The notes beneath the pieces are model-generated. The model was given only the letters and a program-made list of their open reading frames with translations, was not told where the DNA came from and searched no databases. From Xenorhabdus stockiae (GTDB lineage Bacteria > Pseudomonadota > Gammaproteobacteria > Enterobacterales > Enterobacteriaceae): a stretch of 64,000 nt of DNA. The DNA lies in NCBI RefSeq assembly GCF_002632825.1, contig NZ_NJAJ01000001.1, positions 62,001 through 126,000 on the forward strand, given 5' to 3'. This document shows positions 33,001-40,532 of this stretch, piece after piece. A program made the position numbers and the translations under genes. Each line of letters begins with the position of its first letter. The stretch's first letter is position 1.

Positions 33001-34505
33001 ATCCGTTTTCAACAGAAACCAAAGCCCGACTGTATAAAACCGGCGATTTAGGGCGTTGGTTACCCGATGGCAACATTGAATATCTGGGACGCAATGATTT
33101 TCAGATTAAACTACGTGGTTTTCGCATCGAACCGGGGGAAATTGAGGCTAAACTGACTCGCTATCCCGGAGTACGAGAGGCTGTTGTGGTCGCCCGTGAA
33201 GACCAGCACGGCGATAAGCGCCTTGTAGCTTATTTGATTCCCGAACAGGGGATAGCTGAACCGGAGGCAAAACTGATACCTGCTGATCTCCGCCAGCAAC
33301 TCTCCCAAGAGCTTGCCGATTATATGCTCCCCAGTGCGTTTGTTATCCTTGATGCCTTTCCGCTAACCGTCAACGGCAAACTAAATCTTCAGGCATTACC
33401 CGCACCGGATCAGACAGCCGTTATAACCCACAATTACGAAGCACCGATGGATGCTCTGGAAACTACACTGGCTGAAATCTGGCAGACATTACTGGGTTTA
33501 GATCGTGTTGGTCGCTATGACAATTTTTTCGAACTGGGTGGTCACTCACTCAATGCAACACAGTTACTAGCACGTATGCATCAACAAGGCATGGAAATTC
33601 CTCTGACCACATTGTTTACTTGCCCGACATTGTGTGAACTGGCAATCGCCGTGCGTAAACAGACGATTACCCCTGCGTTCTCCCGCAATATCAATCCAGT
33701 CCCGCTAAGCCCTGAGGGAAGTTTGCCACCACTGTTTTTTGTACACGAACTTACTGGCAACCCGCTGGTTTATTCATCTCTGGCTGCCCTGCTTCCTCCT
33801 GAATTACCCATTTATGCGCTACAGGCGCTTGGTATTCATACACTCGCCGAACCACCGATATCTATTAACGCTCTGGCGGCCTGTCATATACAGGCTATTC
33901 GGCACGTACAGACTCACGGCCCTTATCGTCTTGCCGGATGGTCTCTGGGAGGCGTAATCGCCTATGAAATAGCCATGCAATTAATGCATGATGGTGAGGA
34001 AGTCACATTTTTGGGCATGATTGATTCGGGAAACATCAGTCGATATTCCACCCAGCCTGATAAATTAATGAATACGACACAACAACGTATCAACAGGATT
34101 ATCAAATATCTGCAAATATCCATACCGGAGATTAATGATCATACGCTGGAAGTGCTTTATCAGTTTAATGATGTTGAACAGATCGTTAATCATTGTATAG
34201 ACTGCCAATGGTTACCTACCTATTACACACGTGAAAATCTCTTCCTGCATATTGGTACGATTGAGTTTCTGGATCAGCTGAGCACAGATTATATTCCACA
34301 GGCGTCAGAGTTACCGATCCATCTTTATAAAGCGGAAAACTTTATTATTGATGGAGATGAATGGCACGGCTGGCAGGGCGTTGTGGCAAACTCTTCCACA
34401 CTCCATCCTATCGGTGGCACACACTATTCGATTATGCGACACCCCCTGGTTAACCAACTAGCCGACTCTGTCAGTAGAATTCTGGAGCCTCGGAAACCGC
34501 AATAA
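27084..34505 (+). CDS. Two-module NRPS: C-A-T-C/E-A-T-TE
   Basis: This 2473-residue synthetase would make a dipeptide, probably N-capped. ATG 27084 has AGGAG eight bases upstream. In order: an N-terminal C domain (HHIIIDG, His152-153); A1 with YTSGSTG at 642 and FDASTWEIW at about 686; T1 (GGHSL, Ser1042); a second C domain starting near 1129 whose PLSPLQAGILFHH and HHLVCDHTTL (1265) are typical of dual condensation/epimerisation domains; A2 (YTSGSTG at 1748); T2 (Ser2155); and a thioesterase (GWSLG, Ser2287; His2447). The ten-residue codes, in GrsA numbering, are DAWWLGGTFK for A1, near published valine codes, and DTSDIGSVIK for A2, with an Asp at 278 as in some lysine codes. The C/E domain implies a D residue 1. 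The leading C domain suggests an acyl starter or an upstream partner. No MbtH gene is nearby. I do not know the product. Confidence 0.95.
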   Translation: MPYNHNRTSESSLAITSSDLISYPLSSPQQAIWFDQVSQPDQSNYNVGIFICIEGVLDETQFIHAFETVVEQYDALRLQLTNTHTLPVQTVADHCPVSVPIYDFSSHPDAETKARQYLDTRFMQPFHLNETLWHSELFKVSHTRRYWQFCCHHIIIDGIGAFILLEEVIDRYNRLMKGEPLNKVAPSYLDFITDDLAYLASPNYADDLQFWLERYENPPSPLLHPMKSNRTMQYGMQHSQTEPIFWLIDQTLFNRIKNIATEQKSSFLYIIHSALVCYFARTTDVNEIVIGMPIHNRKNTRQKHTIGLFASVLPIKVTISPEDTFRDIMNKTAAEVKSCYKHHRFPIADLNRHIHTQQKTEITQLFDITLSLEPFEANLHLEGEDTRVTCVNTQNRNPYPLSVRIKQFIDTAAPEDTFQSATIEFKYSGEYLTATEVTALRSRLAVLLDAALTSPDTPIINLPILPEEERKKVLVDFNATQSDFPQTALIQTLFEQQVILAPEAIAVVGETQTFSYNELNQRANQLAHALIALGVQPDDRVAVCIERSPAFIVCLLGILKAGGAYVPLDPAYPTERLADILDDAVPVVLLTQAAQRDKLPDTVPVYTLDASGTLEAAPELPTHNPNAQAWGLTSRHLAYVIYTSGSTGQPKGVMVEHRNVNHLVINSSYADIGADDCVAHCANIAFDASTWEIWTPLLNGGRLYVIAQSVLLNPEHFRDTLICGKVTALWLTTGLFNAYRETLMPLFGQLRYLLVGGDVLDPGKIQRVQLAECRPAHLINGYGPTETTTFATTYAITSPVDVVCPIPIGCPIANTQIYILDSHRRLVPLGVTGEIYIGGAGVARGYLNRPDLTAENFLPNPFSTEPNDRLYKTGDLGRWLPDGNIDYLGRNDFQVKLRGFRIEPGEIEASLMRCEGVREAVVMLRDNASDDNESSQKQLVAYLLAQDGAELIPAELYAQLSQRLADYMLPGAFIILQSFPLTPNGKLDRRALPGPDPAAIITRDYVAPVGEVETTLADIWQDLLGLERVGRHDHFFRLGGHSLIAVSLIEQLRSQGYALDVFSIFTAPLLMDMAQAIQVRRGASDNLIPPNGIPDDCTAITPDMLPLVTLSQNEIDTIVATVTGGAANVQDIYPLSPLQAGILFHHQMQENGDAYVLSSLLAFDSGERREAFLQALQQVIDRHDILRTAFCWQELTQPVQVVWRQATLKINTFTAPDNEQDVSSQLRAHTDPHQRCLNLNQAPLFSADIAYNSHKNEWLLSLCFHHLVCDHTTLGLIIAEIRELLSVRGKEHHSLTLPPAQPYRNFIAQIRTVPIEKHRDYFHQLLGDVDEPTLPFNLRNVWGNHEGLNKIEEARLTLDDQLTHQLRDCTRQQGVSTAVLFHIAWAQVLAQCSGREDVIFGTVLLGRSLQGAGVSQVLGMFINTLPVRIMLQERTVQKVVQETHLQLSKLLEHEQTPLTIAQYCSGIQAPHPLFNSLLNFRHSPRSNQLTESPVWEGIQIFNSEERSNYPLSLDVDDFEDGFALTAQCNHQINPARINAYMNTALKTLVTTLQNMPQQNIQSLSILPPAERSQLLEEFNSARIDCPQDMLLQQLFEQQATLTPDVIALIHAEPMNREVQLTYRELNQKANQLAHALIDAGVRPDDRVVICVERGVDMVIGLLGILKAGAGYVPLDTNYPTELLNYILSDCTPTLLLTQQHLKTRLSADMPIWVLDDNSHTECMAQQPTHNPDSQQLGLAPHHLAYIIYTSGSTGQPKGVMIEHHNVVNFIHVQRQINELTPTDRVLQFTSVAFDTSVSDIFATLATGATLVMCPSVLRVPDNTFARFLQQQQITVADLPTAFWHLWVQEMVAGRCGFSPSLRLVIVGGEKAELRHLMIWQTLPETQSCHWINSYGPTETTVIATVLKVDRHSAYTGETLPIGYPIANTQIYILDNHGKPVPMGVMGELYIGGSGVARGYLNRPELTAERFLPDPFSTETKARLYKTGDLGRWLPDGNIEYLGRNDFQIKLRGFRIEPGEIEAKLTRYPGVREAVVVAREDQHGDKRLVAYLIPEQGIAEPEAKLIPADLRQQLSQELADYMLPSAFVILDAFPLTVNGKLNLQALPAPDQTAVITHNYEAPMDALETTLAEIWQTLLGLDRVGRYDNFFELGGHSLNATQLLARMHQQGMEIPLTTLFTCPTLCELAIAVRKQTITPAFSRNINPVPLSPEGSLPPLFFVHELTGNPLVYSSLAALLPPELPIYALQALGIHTLAEPPISINALAACHIQAIRHVQTHGPYRLAGWSLGGVIAYEIAMQLMHDGEEVTFLGMIDSGNISRYSTQPDKLMNTTQQRINRIIKYLQISIPEINDHTLEVLYQFNDVEQIVNHCIDCQWLPTYYTRENLFLHIGTIEFLDQLSTDYIPQASELPIHLYKAENFIIDGDEWHGWQGVVANSSTLHPIGGTHYSIMRHPLVNQLADSVSRILEPRKPQ

Positions 34506-34512
34506 AAGTACT

Positions 34513-34548
34513 CAAGTCACATAACTAACGATGCAGTTATGTGACTTG
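34513..34548 (+). terminator. Hairpin after the two-module NRPS
   Basis: A perfect 14-bp stem (caagtcacataact at 34513-34526 with 34535-34548) and an 8-nt loop begin seven bases after the NRPS stop. There is no T-run. Its place suggests a terminator or mRNA end-protecting structure. Confidence 0.6.
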
Positions 34549-34570
34549 GAAATCGACTTATTTATTATCA

Positions 34571-34656
34571 GGGATGTATACATTTCATCTTACAGGTTGC
34601 CTCTTTGTTGGCTACATGCCTTGAAATCCATTGTGTATATATTTCAAATACATCCC
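34571..34656. repeat. Internally deleted palindromic repeat, copy B
   Basis: This ~86-bp element has perfect 9-bp ends (gggatgtat at 34571-34579 with atacatccc at 34648-34656). Inside it, ggttgcctctttgttggct and ttgaaatccattgtgtat match, in inverted orientation, the two inner ends of the repeat at 17535-17728, joined with the central part missing. It sits between the NRPS and the convergent crystallin-like gene. Confidence 0.55.
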
Positions 34657-34686
34657 CTTTATTTTTACTAGTGAATTGCTTTTATT

Positions 34687-35313
34687 TTACTGATTAACAG
34701 GAAGTTTTTCCAAGATAAAATTAAACCTATAATTATCTTCTTTTTCAAATTTCATATAAAGAGGCTTGGTTTCATTATAAGTGATAATATCAATATCAGT
34801 TCCATTATATTTAAAATAAACCGCACCTTGAGTGACTGGAATATTATTCTGATCAAAAACAACAACAGAGGTAATATACATCTGACCATCTTTGGGAATT
34901 AGACCAACAACTTCATAATCTCCGCCTGAAAGACAATCTACAGGATCAGGAATTGTATAAGTCCTAATGTTAGCCCTAAACACTTGATTAATACCTGATT
35001 TGTTAATTAATTTTATAGCCAGTAAATCACGGTTTACCGGAGAGACTATAAATTTTGATAACCCTTCGATATCACTGATATCTGGCTGGCTTGTATCCCA
35101 CTCACGGTAAATTTGCCCAGATTGGCTATCACTGCCATGTCTCCAGGCAAACACAATAGAATTTGTTCCTATTTCAACAGAAAGAAATTTATCATTTAAT
35201 GGTGTACCAATCAAATTTACTTCTTTACTATTTTCTGGATATTCATACAAGCTTCCACTATAATTTTTTCCAGTATAAAAAATAACACCATTACTTAATA
35301 TTTTTTTTGGCAT
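34687..35313 (-). CDS. Beta/gamma-crystallin-like protein
   Basis: The N-terminal ~85 residues look like a beta/gamma-crystallin (Greek-key) domain. GVIFYTGKNYSGSLYEYP followed by LNDKFLSVEIGTNSIVFAW fits the aromatic-x4-aromatic-x-Gly and LNDxxxSxxxG pattern, and a weaker second motif ends at EGLSKFIVSP. The C-terminal half (about 120-208) is another beta-rich region I cannot name. No signal peptide is seen. I start at ATG 35313 (MPKKILSNG), seven bases after AAGGG; ATG 35319 is too close to that site. The gene is convergent with the NRPS and upstream of a 390-nt AT-rich spacer. It could be an inclusion-body, calcium-binding or secreted protein. The fold call is by eye only. Confidence 0.6.
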   Translation of the reverse strand: MPKKILSNGVIFYTGKNYSGSLYEYPENSKEVNLIGTPLNDKFLSVEIGTNSIVFAWRHGSDSQSGQIYREWDTSQPDISDIEGLSKFIVSPVNRDLLAIKLINKSGINQVFRANIRTYTIPDPVDCLSGGDYEVVGLIPKDGQMYITSVVVFDQNNIPVTQGAVYFKYNGTDIDIITYNETKPLYMKFEKEDNYRFNFILEKLPVNQ

Positions 35314-35663
35314 TTTCATTTCCCTTAAGGTTCATTGTGAGATAAACCTAAAGGTTAAACAGATTGATTTTATATATCAAGCCAATGAAGCCTCTTATAT
35401 TAAACTAGAAATATTAAAAAAACATCCATTCCATTTTTCACCGAGTGTGATTAACAAATAAATATACTAACAAGTAAAACACCTGTACCAATAATAGTTA
35501 CTTTATTTTAAAAAAATTAAAACATAAAAATTAAATATGAAAAATAGATTACCTAAAAAAAGTTACAAACCAATATCCCAATTAAAATAATCCCTACCTC
35601 TTTTAATTTCAGTTTTATTGACGGAGTGTATTACTTATAAATTAGCCTGATAAAAATGCTGAC
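35314..35663. other. AT-rich spacer, nothing recognised
   Basis: This spacer separates the crystallin-like gene from the MFS terminator. It should contain the promoter of the crystallin-like gene. No gene or repeat is visible. Confidence 0.4.
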
Positions 35664-35700
35664 AAAAAGGCACTAATCACCAACATAAGTGACCAGCGCC
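35664..35700 (-). terminator. Terminator of the MFS gene
   Basis: A 12-bp stem with three G-U pairs (35669-35680 with 35689-35700) lies 11 bases after the MFS stop and is followed on the minus strand by TTTTT (35664-35668). This is a good rho-independent terminator. Confidence 0.75.
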
Positions 35701-35711
35701 TGATTAATTTA

Positions 35712-37115
35712 TCACCCAATACGTACACGACGCACAACAAATGCAGCTAGCACCGGAGCTATCGCAAAGACCGCAAACAGCCACACTGCGGCACTCTGAG
35801 CGCCGGCTAAACCACCCGGTTCAGAGAATCCGGCAATGTTTGCCACAATACCAGCAAGTGCGGAGCCGATTGCTGTCGCGTACAATTGCACGGTTGTGAT
35901 CGAGGTCGATGCCAGATCTTCCTGACCGACAGGCGCGCTCATAAATACCTGTGTGAGCATATGCGGCCAGGCAGCGCCAATGCCAATACCAACCGCAGCA
36001 AGTGCAATACACATCAATATAATGCCGAAAGCCGGGCTGAACAGATATTGCGATGGCATGATGATTGCCAGCATGATAAGCGCAATTACAACAAGAATGG
36101 GGCCATGCCGAACCAACATCTGTGCAGTATGTGAGCTACGCCCGGAACTGAACAACGAACCAAGCGTCCAGCCCGCCGCCATCAATGCAGTCGCATAACC
36201 CGCTATTAGTGGGCGATAACCATGAATGACCTGCAAAAAATAAGGTACAAATATCTCAGTTGTCATACCGATAACAAGCAGGCTCATACAGGCATAAATG
36301 GCGCCAAGAGGAGCACGGATATCATAAGCACCTGTCGGCAACAGTTTAATTTTCGATTCACGATCAAAGCGGGCAATCAATACCACAATCGCAAGTCCCA
36401 TAACGACACCAGTAATATTGATAAAAACCAGCTTCGACAGACTTGCCATCGAAATAATAAGCACTGATACACCAAGTAGCAGGATCTTGCCAATTGCAGC
36501 CCGCTCTGTCTGCACCGCAGATTTTTGATAAATCGCCAACTGAACAAGCACAATCACAGCAAGTACAGCAGCAACCGGCAAAAGAGCAATAAATGCGAGA
36601 CGCCATGTATCCCCGTTCGCAAAAATCCCACCAATAGCCGGACCACAAAGTGTTGCAATGCCCCACATACCAGATACCATCGCCATCGCTCGGGGCCATA
36701 ATCGTTCATCAAATACAATACGAATGAGTGCGTAACTGAGGGCAAACAAAATCCCGCCACCAAAACCCTGTATAAAACGCCCAACAAGCATCCACTGCAT
36801 ATCTGTTGCTGCTGCGCATATCAGCGTTCCTGCACAGAAAACGACAAGCGCCACAAGATAAGCAGCGCGAGGTCCGAAACGACTCAGCACGTTTTTAGAC
36901 AATGGCGCACCAATAATTGATGCGACCATGAATAAAGTTGTATTCCATGCATAATACTCAAGCCCGCCAATATCCCGAACAACGGATGGCAGGATTGTTG
37001 TAGCAATATAAATATTGATTGCATGTAATGCGACGCCGCCTGCGAGTGCAATTGAAATCAGGCCGTTGCGGCCGGAAAGTAGTTCCCCCCAAGAAGGGGC
37101 AATATTAGAACTCAT
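35712..37115 (-). CDS. MFS drug/metabolite exporter (DHA2/EmrB-like)
   Basis: This 467-residue inner-membrane protein has 12 or more predicted helices and belongs to the major facilitator superfamily. Features include the loop motif SRFGPRAAYLVALVVF after helix 2, the export-type motif C (GPAIGGIFA), and RFIQGFGGGILFALSY. A GAGG site lies six bases before ATG 37115. It is divergently transcribed from an ArsR-rhodanese regulator with a 162-nt shared control region, an arrangement typical of a repressor and its exporter. The substrate is unknown. Export of the neighbouring NRPS product is possible but not shown by the sequence. Confidence 0.85.
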   Translation of the reverse strand: MSSNIAPSWGELLSGRNGLISIALAGGVALHAINIYIATTILPSVVRDIGGLEYYAWNTTLFMVASIIGAPLSKNVLSRFGPRAAYLVALVVFCAGTLICAAATDMQWMLVGRFIQGFGGGILFALSYALIRIVFDERLWPRAMAMVSGMWGIATLCGPAIGGIFANGDTWRLAFIALLPVAAVLAVIVLVQLAIYQKSAVQTERAAIGKILLLGVSVLIISMASLSKLVFINITGVVMGLAIVVLIARFDRESKIKLLPTGAYDIRAPLGAIYACMSLLVIGMTTEIFVPYFLQVIHGYRPLIAGYATALMAAGWTLGSLFSSGRSSHTAQMLVRHGPILVVIALIMLAIIMPSQYLFSPAFGIILMCIALAAVGIGIGAAWPHMLTQVFMSAPVGQEDLASTSITTVQLYATAIGSALAGIVANIAGFSEPGGLAGAQSAAVWLFAVFAIAPVLAAFVVRRVRIG

Positions 37116-37277
37116 AAATTACCTCATCAGTTTTATACATGGAATTGTTCGTTTTGCGATCAGGTCATTAATCTATCATTCCAACAATTAATGGATCAAT
37201 GGTTAAAATGAATTAATTATGTTATTTATATTGCACATCTCGATACTCGAACTTTTTGTTATCTGAAACGGTTGCTT
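37116..37277. promoter_or_regulatory. Divergent MFS/ArsR control region
   Basis: This 162-nt spacer separates the two divergent start codons. It contains an inverted repeat cattaat (37166-37172) / attaatg (37187-37193), spaced about two helical turns apart. That could be an operator for the ArsR-type regulator. It is AT-rich, so chance is possible. Confidence 0.4.
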
Positions 37278-37943
37278 ATGAAAACAGTTGATCCTACTGC
37301 TCATGCTATTACTGAAATGGCTGATTTTGCTAAAACGCTCGGGCACTCACATCGACTAACCCTGCTTGAAGCCGTATTTAGGCGTGAAAGTTCAGTGGAA
37401 TATTTAGCAGAAATATCCGGGCTATCCATTACCAATACTTCACAGCATTTACAGCAATTGCGACGTGCCGGATTCGTCCAGACCCGTCGTGAAGGCAAGC
37501 ATGTTCTGTACAGAATTGGAGATGGACCGGTAGCAAACATACTTGTTGCTTTACGGGACTATCTCGCCTATCAGCAAACTGAGATCCAGCGTGTCGTTTC
37601 TGACAGCATTCGTTATCCGGAGCACTTCGAAGGTATTTCTATTGAAGAATTGCTCAGCAGACAAGAAGACGGGGTACTATTGCTGGATGTCCGCTCAGAA
37701 GAAGATTACGCCGCAGGGCATATTCCCGGCGCCATTAACATACCGACAGAAACCCTTGAACACCACCTTGATGAGTTACCACGTAATCAGGATATTCTCG
37801 CTTACTGTGGCGGACGATACTGCGTACTCTCTGTTCAGGCTGTTTCATTACTGCGGTCGGAAGGATTTAAAGCGCTGCGAGTCGGAGAAGGTTTTCCGGG
37901 ATGGCGGGCAGCAGGTTTGCGAGTGGAAGCGTTAGAACGCTGA
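37278..37943 (+). CDS. ArsR-family regulator fused to a rhodanese domain
   Basis: The N-terminal ~95 residues are a winged helix of the ArsR/SmtB family (LGHSHRLTLLEAVFRRESS, then GLSITNTSQHLQQLRRAGFV and RREGKHVLYRIGD). The C-terminal part (about 120-215) is a rhodanese domain (LLLDVRSEEDYAAGHIPGAI) with the active loop YCGGRYC. The ArsR part has no cysteine, so classic metal or dithiol sensing there is unlikely, and any thiol or persulfide chemistry would be in the rhodanese loop. It probably controls the divergent MFS gene and itself. ATG 37278 is preferred over TTG 37272. Confidence 0.88.
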   Translation: MKTVDPTAHAITEMADFAKTLGHSHRLTLLEAVFRRESSVEYLAEISGLSITNTSQHLQQLRRAGFVQTRREGKHVLYRIGDGPVANILVALRDYLAYQQTEIQRVVSDSIRYPEHFEGISIEELLSRQEDGVLLLDVRSEEDYAAGHIPGAINIPTETLEHHLDELPRNQDILAYCGGRYCVLSVQAVSLLRSEGFKALRVGEGFPGWRAAGLRVEALER

Positions 37944-37960
37944 CTTTACCTTATATTCCG

Positions 37961-37992
37961 GCCAGATGATTCGGTGGAAAAAGCCATCTGGC
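37961..37992. other. Hairpin between convergent genes
   Basis: An 8-bp stem (gccagatg at 37961-37968 with 37985-37992) and a 16-nt loop lie between the converging regulator and permease genes. It lacks a good T-run and may be a weak terminator. Confidence 0.35.
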
Positions 37993-38077
37993 TGGCTATT
38001 AAACATAAGATAATGCCGAGCGCTATAAATAGCATTTAAACAGATCTTTTGGCTCAATGAATCCTCAACATTATCAA

Positions 38078-39502
38078 TTAATCAACTGCATCTATAACCC
38101 TTCTTTGCTGCTGCCGCTTTTTCCGCATACGCCATAAAACCTCAAGGATAACAAACCAGATTGGTGTTCCATACAAGGCAATACGCGTATCGTAATCAAA
38201 GATCATGATAACCACGGTAAAAGCGAAAAATATCAGAGTGCACCATGTCATCGGAATGCCCATCGGCATTTTATAGATGGATTTATCATGTAAGTCGGGA
38301 CGTTTTTTACGGTAAGCCAGATAAGCAAGCAATATCATACACCAGCTATAAACAACCATGATGGCGGCTACAGTGGAAACAATGGTAAATAACTTCATCA
38401 CATCGGGAACGATAAACAAGAGAAGTACACCACTTGCCATGCAAACAACAGAAAATATCAGGCTGAAAACAGGAATTGCACTATTTACTGAAAGCCGCCC
38501 GAACCAACCATGAGCCAATTTTTCAGTGGACAGGCCATATAACATACGGGTACAGGCATATAATCCGCTGTTTGCTGAAGACATTGCCGATGTCAGTGCC
38601 ACAAAATTAATCACTGCGGCGGCAGCCGGTAATCCTGCCAGTGCAAATAGCGTAACGAACGGGCTGACTTCCGGAGAAATGTGAGGCCATGAAGTCACGG
38701 CAATAATGCACATCATGGAAAACACATAAAAGATAATAACGCGAATGGGAATACTGTTGATGGATTTCGGTAAAATCTTCTCCGGCTCTTTCGTCTCAGC
38801 GGTAACAGTGCCCACTAGTTCAATACCAGTAAAAGAGAAAATCGCAATCTGAAAACCGGCCAGAAAACCAAATACACCATTGGGCAGAAAAACTTCCGGG
38901 TTAGTCAGATGGCGAACAGAAGCCGTGACACCATTTGGTGATGTCCAGCCAATAGCAACCATACCCACACCAACAATAATCAGTGCAACTATCGCCACAA
39001 CCTTAATCATGGCAAACCAGAATTCCGTCTCACCGAACAACCGGACTGAAAAAAAGTTACATAAACACATTAATCCAAGAATAAACAGCGCGGTAAACCA
39101 GAGGGAAATATCAGGAAACCAATACTGAATATAGCCACCACAGACCACGACATCCGCAATACAACTCACTACCCAGCTCATCCAGTATGTCCAGCCCAGA
39201 AAATAACTGGCTTTTTCCCCAAGATAGTCAGCGACAAAATCAGCAAAGGTACGGTAATCCAAGTTGGAGAGTAACAACTCTCCCATCGCCCGCATCACCA
39301 TAAAGGCAAAAAAGCCGATCAGCAGGTAAGTCAGAATGATAGAGGTACCTGATACAGCAATGGTTTTTCCTGTTCCCATGAATAGACCAGTCCCGATAGC
39401 GCCGCCAATGGCAATCAACTGGACATGACGTTTTCCTAATCCACGGTGAAGTTTCTGCGCACCTGCGGATTGCTCCGCAGGTGTTTTTACCGTATTCGTC
39501 AT
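38078..39502 (-). CDS. Amino acid permease (AAT family, CycA-like)
   Basis: This is an inner-membrane amino acid:proton symporter of the APC/AAT family with about 12 helices. It resembles E. coli CycA (D-Ser/D-Ala/Gly permease) along its length: RHVQLIAIGGAIGTGLFMGT, VMRAMGELLLSN, FTGIELVGTVTAETKEPEK, and FVALTSAMSSANSGLYA. ATG 39502 is six bases after GGAGG; ATG 39505 is an alternative. It follows astE by 43 bases on the same strand, so it probably belongs to the ast operon. It may import an amino acid for succinyl-pathway catabolism, such as arginine or ornithine. Substrate specificity cannot be read from the sequence. Confidence 0.85.
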   Translation of the reverse strand: MTNTVKTPAEQSAGAQKLHRGLGKRHVQLIAIGGAIGTGLFMGTGKTIAVSGTSIILTYLLIGFFAFMVMRAMGELLLSNLDYRTFADFVADYLGEKASYFLGWTYWMSWVVSCIADVVVCGGYIQYWFPDISLWFTALFILGLMCLCNFFSVRLFGETEFWFAMIKVVAIVALIIVGVGMVAIGWTSPNGVTASVRHLTNPEVFLPNGVFGFLAGFQIAIFSFTGIELVGTVTAETKEPEKILPKSINSIPIRVIIFYVFSMMCIIAVTSWPHISPEVSPFVTLFALAGLPAAAAVINFVALTSAMSSANSGLYACTRMLYGLSTEKLAHGWFGRLSVNSAIPVFSLIFSVVCMASGVLLLFIVPDVMKLFTIVSTVAAIMVVYSWCMILLAYLAYRKKRPDLHDKSIYKMPMGIPMTWCTLIFFAFTVVIMIFDYDTRIALYGTPIWFVILEVLWRMRKKRQQQRRVIDAVD

Positions 39503-39545
39503 CATTAACCTCCAGGGTTTTCTTATATGAATAGATATGAATTGA

Positions 39546-40520
39546 TCAGGTTAATTGCTCCAATAACAGGCCTGCCCTCAGACCAATGGCAACGTTAGCG
39601 TTAGGAAATAAAATAAAGTTTGCCGGAGAAGTAATTTTCCAGGATTGATTTTCCTGACTGGCAATTTCAAAACCATCCGGCAAGGCCGTGAAGTTTTTTG
39701 TATCTTGCGGAATATGAAGCCGGAAACTACTGTCCTGTTTGATAATCGAATCGACTGCCCGGTAACGTTTTATTTCCGGCTTTTGCCGCTTCACAGAAAA
39801 TACGCCAGCAATCAACTTCTGTAATGCTGTTGTAATATTGCTGAATTTAGCCAGATCGTTCTGCCCGAACGAGTAGACTTTGCCAATTTCCATAGTGCAA
39901 CTATCTACATTGAAATACTGGCTGGTAAATTGGCTGAATGTTCCGCCTTCACTTTTATGAAAAACCATCGCATCAATATCACTGCCTTCCAGCCATTGTA
40001 GGAGGTCAGGCGAATATTCACGCTGCTGGAAAGGCAGCAAGGCAAACTGTTCATGGCAGGAGCCACGAATTGCTGTATGCAGGTCAAGATGCCAGCGGCG
40101 TGTTGATGCCATAACCGCAGGCTCCTGAAAAAAACGCTGTATCACAGATTCCAGCTCAACTGCACGCTGTGTCTCATTTCCGGAAGGAAAATTCTGATAC
40201 CGGCCACCAAACATGCGATTCAGATCGTTATGGATATAGCGCTTGCTTTCACGCATGGCAGGCAAATTGCCGAAAATGAGCAGCAGGTTATGCTGCAACG
40301 ACAGACTCCCCTGCACCAGTTGTGTTAATAGCTGGAGCAGTATTTCAATCGGGGCCGTTTCATTACCATGAATTCCTGCGGAAATAATCAGCGTATCGCT
40401 TTTACTCTCTTGTGGGATCAGCTGTAATACACCATCTGCCAGCCATTTAGTGGTTAATGTCGACGGGAAACTCAGTGTACTTTCAAGTTTCTTTTCAAGT
40501 AATGGGGAAAGTAAATCCAT
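39546..40520 (-). CDS. astE: Succinylglutamate desuccinylase
   Basis: AstE is the last enzyme of the arginine succinyltransferase pathway, hydrolysing succinylglutamate to succinate and glutamate. It is a zinc carboxypeptidase-like protein. The HxxE zinc motif is His51-x-x-Glu54 in GIHGNETAPIE, and a later HLDLHTAIRG supplies the third ligand. The 324-residue length matches E. coli (322). The start is ATG 40520 just after AGGAGG; a TTG immediately before is in frame. It lies 12 bases after astB. Confidence 0.95.
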   Translation of the reverse strand: MDLLSPLLEKKLESTLSFPSTLTTKWLADGVLQLIPQESKSDTLIISAGIHGNETAPIEILLQLLTQLVQGSLSLQHNLLLIFGNLPAMRESKRYIHNDLNRMFGGRYQNFPSGNETQRAVELESVIQRFFQEPAVMASTRRWHLDLHTAIRGSCHEQFALLPFQQREYSPDLLQWLEGSDIDAMVFHKSEGGTFSQFTSQYFNVDSCTMEIGKVYSFGQNDLAKFSNITTALQKLIAGVFSVKRQKPEIKRYRAVDSIIKQDSSFRLHIPQDTKNFTALPDGFEIASQENQSWKITSPANFILFPNANVAIGLRAGLLLEQLT

Positions 40521-40532
40521 CAATCCTCCTGA

